This document shows positions 55,823-64,000 of a stretch of DNA of 64,000 nt, piece after piece. The stretch is from Rhizobium sp. Pop5 (GTDB lineage Bacteria > Pseudomonadota > Alphaproteobacteria > Rhizobiales > Rhizobiaceae): NCBI RefSeq assembly GCF_024721175.1, contig NZ_CP099399.1, positions 2,790,001 through 2,854,000 of the forward strand, written 5' to 3'. Positions within the stretch are counted from its first letter, which is position 1. Every line of letters begins with the position of its first letter. The translations under genes were made by a program, and so were the position numbers. Below the pieces are notes generated by a model. The model was not told the origin of the DNA, searched no databases, and saw nothing but the letters and a program-made list of their open reading frames with translations.

Positions 55823-56193
55823 GATGCAGCATCTCCCGGCCTGAACACGTAGAAAGGCCGAATTTCGTAAGAGGTGGAACCGGGATTGACCGAAGAAAGC
55901 TGCTTCGAGAAGGCGACCGCCTCATCGAGCGTATCGAAGTCAACCACGTAGAAGCCGAGAAGCGCCTCCTTCGTTTCCGCAAAAGGCCCGTCGATGACGA
56001 GAGCCTCGTCCTTGCCCTTGCGCACGGTCGTCGCCGCCGTCGTCGGCATCAGCCGGCCGACAGGCCCCAGCTTGCCGGCTTTGGCGAGCGGCTCCTGCAC
56101 GGCGTAGAGCTTTTCCATGACGGCAGCCTCTTCCTCCTTGCTCCAGGCGAAGACGGTTTCCTCATGGGCGTAACACAGGATTGCGTAAAGCAT
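55819..56193 (-). CDS. YCII-related DGPF-domain protein
   Basis: 124 residues. The DGPF motif is present as DGPFAETKE (about 73-81); ferredoxin-like fold. Such proteins are the constant partner of ECF42 sigma factors; whether they are sensors or targets is not settled. GAGGAG lies before the ATG. First gene of the DGPF-ECF42-(AHSA1) cluster. Confidence 0.9.
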   Translation of the reverse strand: MLYAILCYAHEETVFAWSKEEEAAVMEKLYAVQEPLAKAGKLGPVGRLMPTTAATTVRKGKDEALVIDGPFAETKEALLGFYVVDFDTLDEAVAFSKQLSSVNPGSTSYEIRPFYVFRPGDAAS

Positions 56194-56285
56194 CGATCAC
56201 TCCTCTTTCCGAATGACGAAGGAGTAACCGCTTACCCGACAGGCCGCATTAAAAAATTATCGATGAAGCGGGAGCGCCATCTTGA

Positions 56286-56402
56286 ACATCGCGCCTTCTC
56301 ATTGAAGGGCGCTATATCGCGATCTACGAACCCATGCCTGACGGCATCTTCGTCGTCGCAGTGGCCTATGGTGTCCGCGATGTCGAGAACTGGCTGAGTT
56401 GA
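56286..56402 (+). pseudogene. C-terminal remnant of a RelE/ParE-type toxin
   Basis: After an in-frame stop at 56283-56285 the frame reads SRLLIEGRYIAIYEPMPDGI and continues to a GVRDVENWLS end. This is the typical C-terminal pattern of RelE/ParE toxins (R-L-hydrophobic-G-Y ... Y-P-G ... V-x-GxRDxxxxL). No start or N-terminal half and no antitoxin gene are present, so it is a dead fragment, perhaps left by a lost toxin-antitoxin module. Confidence 0.55.
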
Positions 56403-56422
56403 CAGGAATACCTGTCCTTTCG

Positions 56423-57916
<1,494 letters not shown>

Positions 57917-57934
57917 GAAGTCCCTCCCGCTAGA

Positions 57935-58032
57935 GCAATTCCAGCAAAAGTGCACCGCGGTTTTGCGTCCGGAATTGCGTGAAACAAAGAGATAGAGCAT
58001 TTCCGTGATTCGGAGAAAAACGGAAATGCTCT
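57935..58032. repeat. Palindromic repeat, family D copy 3 plus second hairpin
   Basis: First hairpin GCAATTCC ... GGAATTGC (57935-57978) as at 41552-41595. It is followed by AGAGCATTTCCG ... CGGAAATGCTCT (12-bp arms, 57994-58005 and 58021-58032). The composite sits between divergent glpK and bdhA, so it may affect their promoters. Confidence 0.75.
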
Positions 58033-58176
58033 GGCACGTTGATTATCGTGACAAATCAATAGGACACGGATGCGGGCGAGAAAAGCGAATAAAGCGGAAT
58101 TGCCAGGCCGCCGGCTTTGGGCATAACCTCGCCCGTAACGTTGCAACGCAGCATCGCGATGTCAGGAGAAAACAGC

Positions 58177-58953
58177 ATGAGCAGATCAGTCGTCGTCACC
58201 GGCTCCACCAGCGGCATCGGCCTTGCGATCGCCACGGCCTTTGCCGAAACGGGCGACAATGTCGTCATCAACGGCTTCGGAAATGCTGAAGACATCAAGA
58301 CGATCGTCGCACGGCTTGAATCATTGTCGAAGGGACGGGCAATCTATCATCCGGCCGACATGACCAAGCCCGCCGAAATTGCCGACCTGATCGAAACGAC
58401 GGCGAAGACTTTCGGCACCGTCGATGTCCTCGTCAACAATGCCGGCATCCAGCATGTCGAAAAGATCGAGGATTTCCCGATCGAGAAATGGGATCAGATC
58501 ATCGCGATCAATCTCTCCAGTTCCTTTCACACCATGCGCGCCGCGATCCCGTTGATGAAGGAAAGGAAGCATGGCCGCATCATCAACATCGCCTCGGCGC
58601 ACGGGCTCGTCGCCTCTCCGTTCAAATCCGCCTATGTAGCGGCAAAACATGGTATATTAGGCTTGACGAAGACGGCAGCGTTGGAGCTTGCCGAGTTTGG
58701 CGTCACCGTGAATGCCATCTGCCCCGGCTATGTGCTGACGCCGCTTGTGGAAAAGCAGATACCCGATACCGCCAAAGCCCGCGGCATGACCGAGGAGCAG
58801 GTGAAGAGCGAGGTCATCCTCAAGGCGCAGCCGACCCGGGAATTCGTCAAGGCCGAGGAGATCGGCGCGCTGTCGCTCTATCTCGCGAGCGACGCTGCCC
58901 GCCAGGTGACGGGAACGCATATCTCGATTGACGGTGGCTGGACGGCGGCTTAA
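58177..58953 (+). CDS. bdhA: D-beta-hydroxybutyrate dehydrogenase
   Basis: 258 residues, SDR family; oxidises 3-hydroxybutyrate to acetoacetate with NAD, the PHB-degradation step. Rossmann TGSTSGIG (about 7-14), NNAG, catalytic Ser/Tyr/Lys in NIASAHGLVASPFKSAYVAAK. CAGGAG precedes the ATG. In S. meliloti bdhA heads an operon with xdhA2-xdhB2; the same order occurs here with xdhA 28 bases downstream. Confidence 0.93.
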   Translation: MSRSVVVTGSTSGIGLAIATAFAETGDNVVINGFGNAEDIKTIVARLESLSKGRAIYHPADMTKPAEIADLIETTAKTFGTVDVLVNNAGIQHVEKIEDFPIEKWDQIIAINLSSSFHTMRAAIPLMKERKHGRIINIASAHGLVASPFKSAYVAAKHGILGLTKTAALELAEFGVTVNAICPGYVLTPLVEKQIPDTAKARGMTEEQVKSEVILKAQPTREFVKAEEIGALSLYLASDAARQVTGTHISIDGGWTAA

Positions 58954-58981
58954 CCATTTGGAAAAAACAACCGGGAATATC

Positions 58982-60448
58982 ATGAACGACAGCATCCGCT
59001 TCATCCTGAATGGCGAGGACATCGCCCTCTCCGATGTCAGGCCGACCGAGACGCTTCTCGATTTCCTGCGGTTGAATCGGCGCCTGACCGGCACCAAGGA
59101 AGGATGCGCGGAAGGCGATTGCGGCGCCTGCACCGTGCTTGTCGGGCGGCTCGCCGACGGCAAACTCACCTATGAATCCGTCAATGCCTGCATCCGTTTC
59201 TTAGGATCGCTGCACGCCACCCATGTGGTGACGGTCGAGCATCTGGCCGGCAGGGACGGCGCACTGCATCCGGTGCAGCAGGCGCTTGTCGATTGCCACG
59301 GTTCGCAATGCGGCTTCTGCACGCCGGGCTTCGTCATGTCGCTTTATGGGCTTTGGCTCACGACGGAGAAGCCCGGCCGCCGAGAGATCGAAAAGGCATT
59401 GCAAGGCAATCTCTGTCGCTGCACCGGCTATGAGCCGATCGTCAAGGCCGCTGAGCAGGTGAGCCTGATGCGGCCAAGCGCCCTCTTCGACCCGCTGGAA
59501 CGGACGCGCTCGGAAATCATCGCGCGGCTCTGGGCGATGCAGGCGAACGGCACCATCAGGATCGGGAAGGATGAAGACCGGCTGATCGTACCGGCCTCGA
59601 TCCAGGCGCTGGCGGAAATCCTCTCGCAGGAGCCCGACGCGACCGTCGTCGCCGGCTCGACCGATGTCGGCCTCTGGGTGACGAAGCAGATGCGCCGGCT
59701 GAGCCCCGTCGTGTTCATCAATCACCTGAGCGAACTGCAATCGGTGACGCAGAGCGAGGATGGCATCACCATCGGCGCCGGCGTCAGCTATACCGGCGCC
59801 TTTACGGCCATCTCCAAAAGGATCCCGGCGCTCGGGCGGCTGATCGACCGCATCGGCGGCGAACAGGTGCGCAATATGGGCACGATCGGCGGCAACATCG
59901 CCAACGGCTCGCCGATCGGCGACAGCCCGCCGCCGTTGATCGCGCTCGGCGCGACGCTGACGCTGCGCTCCCTCGAAGGCCAGCGAAAAATGCCGCTCGA
60001 GGATTTCTTCATCGCCTACGGCAGGCAGGACCGCAGGCCCGGCGAATTCGTCGAGAGCGTCTTCGTGCCCACCCCCAAGGGAACCAGCCGCTTTGCCGCC
60101 TACAAGATCACCAAGCGCCGCGATGAGGACATCACCGCCGTCCTCGGCGCCTTCCTGCTCACCCGCGACGAGGCCGAAATGGTCACCGACATCCGCATCG
60201 CCTTCGGCGGCATGGCGGCAACGCCGAAGCGCGCCCGCACGGTGGAGGCTGCACTGATCGGAAAGCCCTGGACGGAAGCAACGATCGAGGTCGCCCGCCC
60301 CGCCTTCGACGCCGACTACCAGCCGCTGACCGACTGGCGCGCCACGGCGGAGTACCGGCAGCTGACCGCGAAGAACCTGCTGACCCGGTTCTATCTCGAG
60401 ACGGTGGGCGCGCCAGCGGAACTGAAACGGTTTGAGGAGGTGGCGTGA
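58982..60448 (+). CDS. xdhA: Xanthine dehydrogenase, small subunit (FeS/FAD)
   Basis: 488 residues. N-terminal plant-type 2Fe-2S (CAEGDCGAC, about 41-49), then the alpha-helical 2Fe-2S domain (CGFCTPG and NLCRCTGY), then an FAD domain (about 190-480; NMGTIGGNIANGSPIGDSPP). Oxidises xanthine to urate with XdhB. Family length and MNDSIRFILNGED N-terminus set the start. Confidence 0.95.
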   Translation: MNDSIRFILNGEDIALSDVRPTETLLDFLRLNRRLTGTKEGCAEGDCGACTVLVGRLADGKLTYESVNACIRFLGSLHATHVVTVEHLAGRDGALHPVQQALVDCHGSQCGFCTPGFVMSLYGLWLTTEKPGRREIEKALQGNLCRCTGYEPIVKAAEQVSLMRPSALFDPLERTRSEIIARLWAMQANGTIRIGKDEDRLIVPASIQALAEILSQEPDATVVAGSTDVGLWVTKQMRRLSPVVFINHLSELQSVTQSEDGITIGAGVSYTGAFTAISKRIPALGRLIDRIGGEQVRNMGTIGGNIANGSPIGDSPPPLIALGATLTLRSLEGQRKMPLEDFFIAYGRQDRRPGEFVESVFVPTPKGTSRFAAYKITKRRDEDITAVLGAFLLTRDEAEMVTDIRIAFGGMAATPKRARTVEAALIGKPWTEATIEVARPAFDADYQPLTDWRATAEYRQLTAKNLLTRFYLETVGAPAELKRFEEVA

Positions 60449-60514
60449 TGAAGACGGTAGTCAGCACGCCCGGAATGCAAGCCTTGATGAGAGGAGCAGC
60501 CGCGGTCTCCTCCC

Positions 60515-60657
60515 CTCCCTCATTCCTGTGCTTGTCACAGGAATCCAGTGCGCCCAAGTCCTTGGGCGCGGAAGACCCTTTTATCAGCTTCAGCGAGTCA
60601 TTCACCGCGCGGACGCGCGGTGGCTGGATTCCTGTGACAAGCACAGGAATGAGGGAG
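60515..60657. repeat. Inverted-repeat element, family A copy 2
   Basis: Perfect 34-bp terminal arms (60515-60548, 60624-60657) around 75 bases. Variable hairpins GCGCCCAA-GTCC (60550-60569) and CACCGCGC-GGAC (60603-60622). It lies between xdhA and xdhB and lengthens the gap to 256 bases. Nearly the same as the copy at 51064-51200. Short open frames running through it are spurious. Confidence 0.87.
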
Positions 60658-60704
60658 TGCGGAGTAGCCGCATTCCCTAACTCCCTTCGCGGAGGACTGA
60701 TCTA

Positions 60705-63044
60705 ATGGACAAGTCCACCTTCGAAGACCCCAAAGTCGTCATCTCAGGCCCCATGCACGGCTCGCTGCACCATGATTCCGCGCACAAACACGTCAGCGGA
60801 ACCGCCGACTACATCGACGACATCCCCGAACCCGCAGGCCTTCTGCACGGCGCCCTCGGCCTCTCCGATCGAGCGCACGCCGAAATCCTCAGCATCGACC
60901 TTTCCGCCGTTGCCGCCCATCCCGGCGTTGTCTGGGTCTTCACCGGCAAGAACGTGCCCGGCGTCAACGACGTCAGTTCCAACGGCAGCCACGACGAGCC
61001 GCTGCTCGCCGAAACTTTGGTTCAGTTCCACGGCCAGCCGATCTTTGCCGTCATCGCCGAAACGCGCGACGCCGCCCGCCGCGCCGCGCGCCTCGCAAAG
61101 ATCGAATACCGCGACCTTCCGCACTGGAGCGATATTGACGGCGCGCTCGCCAATGGCAGCCCACTCGTCATCACTCCCATGACGCTGCACCGCGGCGAGC
61201 CGGAAACGGAAATGCCGAACGCCGCCATGCGGCTGAAGGGCCAGATGCGCATCGGCGGACAGGAGCATTTCTATCTCGAAGGCCATATCGCCGTGGCGAT
61301 CCCCGGCGAGGACGATGAGGTCACCGTCTGGTCTTCGACGCAGCATCCGAGCGAGATCCAGCACATCGTCGGCCATGTGCTCGATATCCCCTCCAACGCC
61401 GTGACAGTCAACGTGCGCCGCATGGGCGGCGGCTTCGGCGGCAAGGAAACCCAGGGCAATCAGTTCGCAGCACTTGCGGCGATCGCAGCCAAGAAGCTCG
61501 GCCGCGCCGTCAAGTTCCGACCCGATCGCGACGAGGATATGAGCGCCACCGGCAAGCGTCACGACTTTCTGGTCGATTACGAAGTCGGCTTCGATGCGGA
61601 GGGCCGCATCCACGCGGTCGACGCGACTTACGCGGCGCGCTGCGGCTTCTCCTCGGATCTCTCGGGGCCGGTGACCGACCGCGCCCTCTTCCATGCCGAT
61701 TCCAGCTATTTCTATCCGCATGTACATCTGCAGTCGAAGCCGCTGAAGACGCACACGGTCTCCAACACGGCTTTCCGCGGCTTCGGCGGCCCACAGGGCA
61801 TGCTCGGCGCCGAGCGCGTCATCGAAGAGATCGCCTATGCCCTCGGCAAGGACCCGCTCGATATCCGCAAGCTGAATTTTTACGGCCAGCCGGGTTCCGG
61901 GCGCACGCTGACGCCTTACCATCAGGAGGTCGAGGACAATATCATCGCCCGTGTCGTCGAAGAACTGGAGGAAACGGCCGAATACCGGGCGCGGCGCAAC
62001 GCCATCATCGCCTTCAACCGCGATAGCCGCTATATCAGAAAGGGCATCGCGCTGACGCCGGTCAAGTTCGGCATCTCCTTCACCATGACCGCCTTCAACC
62101 AGGCCGGCGCCCTCGTCCACATCTATCAGGACGGCTCGATCCACCTGAACCATGGCGGCACCGAAATGGGCCAGGGCCTCTACACCAAGGTGGCGCAGGT
62201 GCTGGCCGACAGCTTCCAGGTCGATATCTCTAGGGTGAAAATCACCGCGACGACGACGGCCAAGGTGCCGAACACCTCGGCCACCGCCGCCTCCTCCGGC
62301 TCGGACCTAAACGGCATGGCCGCCTATGACGCCGCCCGCCAGATCAAGGAACGGCTGGTGGCGTTTGCCGCCGAGAAATGGGATGTGGCGCCCTCCGAGG
62401 TCGTCTTCCTGCCGAACCGGGTGCGCGTCGGCGAGACCGAGATCGCCTTCCCCGATTTCATCAAGCAGGCCTATTTCGCCCGCGTCCAGCTTTCGGCCGC
62501 CGGCTTCTACAAGACGCCGAAGATCCACTGGGACCGCAAGGCGGGTCGCGGCACGCCCTTCTATTATTTCGCCTATGGCGCTGCCTGCACCGAGGTCTCG
62601 ATCGACACGCTGACCGGCGAATATCTGATCGACCGCACCGACATCCTCCACGATGTCGGCCGCTCGCTGAACCCGGCGATCGACCTCGGACAGGTCGAGG
62701 GCGCTTTCGTGCAGGGCATGGGCTGGCTGACGACGGAAGAACTCTGGTGGGACGACAAGGGGCGACTGCGCACCCACGCGCCGTCGACCTACAAGATCCC
62801 GCTCGCCTCCGACCGCCCGAAGATCTTCAACGTGCGGCTTGCCGAATGGTCCGAGAATACTGAGGCTACCATCGGCCGCTCCAAGGCCGTCGGCGAACCC
62901 CCCTTCATGCTGGCGATCTCGGTGCTGGAAGCGCTGTCGATGGCGGTGGCAAGCGTGGCGGATTACAGGGTCTGCCCGAGGCTCGATGCGCCGGCGACAC
63001 CGGAACGGGTGCTGATGGCGGTGGAGCGGATGAAGCGGGTGTAG
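60705..63044 (+). CDS. xdhB: Xanthine dehydrogenase, large subunit (molybdopterin)
   Basis: 779 residues, Moco-binding catalytic subunit. Motifs GGGFGGKET (about 243-251), FRGFGGPQG, HGGTEMGQGLYTK (Moco contact), and the catalytic Glu in GEPPFML (about 727-733). GCGGAGGA precedes the ATG. Separated from xdhA by a family A repeat but otherwise intact. Requires XdhC for sulphuration and insertion. Confidence 0.96.
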   Translation: MDKSTFEDPKVVISGPMHGSLHHDSAHKHVSGTADYIDDIPEPAGLLHGALGLSDRAHAEILSIDLSAVAAHPGVVWVFTGKNVPGVNDVSSNGSHDEPLLAETLVQFHGQPIFAVIAETRDAARRAARLAKIEYRDLPHWSDIDGALANGSPLVITPMTLHRGEPETEMPNAAMRLKGQMRIGGQEHFYLEGHIAVAIPGEDDEVTVWSSTQHPSEIQHIVGHVLDIPSNAVTVNVRRMGGGFGGKETQGNQFAALAAIAAKKLGRAVKFRPDRDEDMSATGKRHDFLVDYEVGFDAEGRIHAVDATYAARCGFSSDLSGPVTDRALFHADSSYFYPHVHLQSKPLKTHTVSNTAFRGFGGPQGMLGAERVIEEIAYALGKDPLDIRKLNFYGQPGSGRTLTPYHQEVEDNIIARVVEELEETAEYRARRNAIIAFNRDSRYIRKGIALTPVKFGISFTMTAFNQAGALVHIYQDGSIHLNHGGTEMGQGLYTKVAQVLADSFQVDISRVKITATTTAKVPNTSATAASSGSDLNGMAAYDAARQIKERLVAFAAEKWDVAPSEVVFLPNRVRVGETEIAFPDFIKQAYFARVQLSAAGFYKTPKIHWDRKAGRGTPFYYFAYGAACTEVSIDTLTGEYLIDRTDILHDVGRSLNPAIDLGQVEGAFVQGMGWLTTEELWWDDKGRLRTHAPSTYKIPLASDRPKIFNVRLAEWSENTEATIGRSKAVGEPPFMLAISVLEALSMAVASVADYRVCPRLDAPATPERVLMAVERMKRV

Positions 63045-63056
63045 AAGATCGCTCGG

Positions 63057-63488
63057 ATGCCTGATCCCGAAGACATTAGGAAGAGACGTCCCGGCAAAAC
63101 TCTCCAAGCTCGCAAGTTGCGCCGAACCGAAACCGAGGAAGAATATCGGCTTTGGGGTGATCTGCGAAATCGGCAGTTGAATGGGTATAAGTTTGCACGA
63201 CAGGTTCCACTTGGAGCCTTCATCGCCGACTTTCTATGCCGGGAAGAGCGACTGATTATCGAAATCGATGGATTTCAACACGCCGACAATATGTCTGACA
63301 TGGCTCGGACCTGGTGGCTAAACCAGGCTGGATATTCAATCCTCCGATTTTGGAATCATGAAATAACCCAGGAGCGAAGAGCAGTCCTCGAGACGATCCT
63401 TGCCGCACTTGAAAGGCGGATATTCCAGCGCGATGATATCCTTCGCTTCTATCCTGCGATCGTTCGTACGGAGAAATTGAAAACATAA
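63057..63488 (+). CDS. DUF559 (VSR-like) endonuclease-domain protein
   Basis: 143 residues. PD-(D/E)XK/Vsr-like fold: LRRTETEEEYRLWGDLRNRQ (about 20-39), FARQVPLGAFIADFLC (catalytic Asp), LIIEIDGFQHA (Glu and His). Stand-alone DUF559 proteins are widespread with no known function. It starts 12 bases past xdhB and is followed by a family B repeat, between xdhB and xdhC, so it looks like an insertion into the operon. Confidence 0.85.
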   Translation: MPDPEDIRKRRPGKTLQARKLRRTETEEEYRLWGDLRNRQLNGYKFARQVPLGAFIADFLCREERLIIEIDGFQHADNMSDMARTWWLNQAGYSILRFWNHEITQERRAVLETILAALERRIFQRDDILRFYPAIVRTEKLKT

Positions 63489-63503
63489 TGCGCTTGAACC
63501 AAG

Positions 63504-63662
63504 CCCCCTCATCCGACCCTTCGGGCCACCTTCTCCCCGTTGGGGAGAAGAGGGGAGCAAGCATATCGCGCCACCGTCCCATTGCAGGTGCTGAGGAGTG
63601 GGACGTCGCCACATACCTCTTCTCCCCAGCGGGGAGAAGGTGCCGGCAGGCGGATGAGGGGG
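63504..63662. repeat. Inverted-repeat element, family B copy 2
   Basis: Outer CCCCCTCATCCG and CGGATGAGGGGG (12 bp), variable inner hairpins (ACCCTTCGGG left, GCCGGCAGGC right), and conserved CTTCTCCCC/GGGGAGAAG hairpins. Lies between the DUF559 gene and xdhC. Confidence 0.75.
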
Positions 63663-63699
63663 TCTTCGCGGCATACTCCGTAGGTTACGAGGCCGCTCT

Positions 63700-64000
63700 A
63701 TGACCGACCTCCCCACCTTCCTCGCCGCCCACCCCGACAGCATCCTCGTCGACATAACAGCCACGCAGGGTTCCACTCCACGCGAAGCTGGCGCCTTCAT
63801 GCTTGTCTCGCCAACCGCCCTATGGGGCACGATCGGTGGTGGACAATTCGAGTTCATGGCGATCGCCAATGCGCGGGAAATGCTGGCCGGAACCGGCGGG
63901 GCACGGACCATGGACATCCCCCTCGGCCCCGAGATCGGCCAGTGCTGCGGCGGACGTACCCAGTTGCGGTTTCGCCGGCTGACAAGCACTCTGAAAGACG
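63700..64000 (+). CDS. xdhC: Xanthine dehydrogenase accessory protein XdhC (5' part)
   Basis: First 100 residues, running off the window. N-terminal TDLPTFLAAHPDSILVDITA, ATQGSTPREAGAFM (about 22-35), GTIGGGQFE (about 43-51) and IGQCCGG are the XdhC/CoxI signature. XdhC carries Moco to XdhB and supports its sulphuration. It closes the bdhA-xdhAB-xdhC cluster. Confidence 0.93.
   Translation, partial: MTDLPTFLAAHPDSILVDITATQGSTPREAGAFMLVSPTALWGTIGGGQFEFMAIANAREMLAGTGGARTMDIPLGPEIGQCCGGRTQLRFRRLTSTLKD

Noticed and set aside
54515..55852. 445-codon plus-strand open frame
   Set aside because: Antisense to the ECF42 sigma-factor gene.
60432..60705. Short open frames between xdhA and xdhB
   Set aside because: They are translations of the family A repeat; the same peptide strings appear at every copy.

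Overview
The window looks like an ordinary stretch of chromosome from a fast-growing rhizobium, most likely the Rhizobium etli / R. leguminosarum group. The evidence is the fused trpE(G) with a WWW-containing leader peptide, glnII with a divergent 63-residue gstI-like gene, choXWV, bacA, a NolR-type regulator, a bdhA-xdhA-xdhB cluster, high GC with alpha-proteobacterial codon use, and several families of short intergenic palindromes typical of Rhizobiaceae. I see no rRNA, tRNA, CRISPR array, prophage or intact insertion sequence.

Layout. 0.2-5.2 kb (minus strand): a cation-efflux transporter overlapping queF, a DUF2161 nuclease-like protein, a small unknown protein, and trpE(G) behind an attenuator leader, trpL. 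5.2-8.7 kb: a TonB-dependent haem-type receptor with two iron-responsive operators, and a divergent extensin-like secreted protein. 8.8-16.3 kb: fhs, a UPF0114 membrane protein, a secreted ClpP-like protein, a LuxR-type regulator with a PAS-domain partner, a DUF2333 protein and a coiled-coil protein. 16.3-21.3 kb: tdk, the choline uptake operon choXWV, a HugZ-like protein and a NolR-type ArsR regulator. 21.4-31.0 kb: a Tat-exported PhoX-type phosphatase, an omega-amino-acid:pyruvate transaminase, a shortened HD-GYP protein, a Liv-type binding protein, adenine deaminase and an alpha-glucosidase. 31.3-36.8 kb: an oppABCDF operon. 36.9-42.6 kb: a small secreted protein, KDG kinase, gstI/glnII, a glycosyltransferase and a secreted esterase. 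42.8-51.0 kb: an OhrR-type regulator, der and its TPR neighbour, an NnrU protein, a polysaccharide deacetylase, bacA, an MFS permease and a PadR regulator. 51.3-56.2 kb: methionine aminopeptidase, a luciferase-like oxidoreductase, a GIY-YIG nuclease and a DGPF-ECF42-AHSA1 cluster. 56.4-64.0 kb: glpK, bdhA, xdhA, xdhB, a DUF559 nuclease and the start of xdhC, which runs off the right edge.

Regulation is unusually readable: a leaderless trpL attenuator, tandem TGA-N9-TCA iron boxes over the receptor promoter, a sigma-54 promoter plus paired NtrC-like dyads at glnII, intercistronic hairpins after the choX and oppA binding-protein genes, and paired operators at ohrR and padR.

No clear new multi-gene system stands out. 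The least explained signal is a palindromic repeat family (51.1, 53.3, 53.5 and 60.6 kb) whose second hairpin keeps a GTCY tetraloop while its stem changes completely from copy to copy. It abuts a GIY-YIG nuclease gene, and another repeat family sits beside a DUF559 nuclease gene inside the xanthine dehydrogenase operon.
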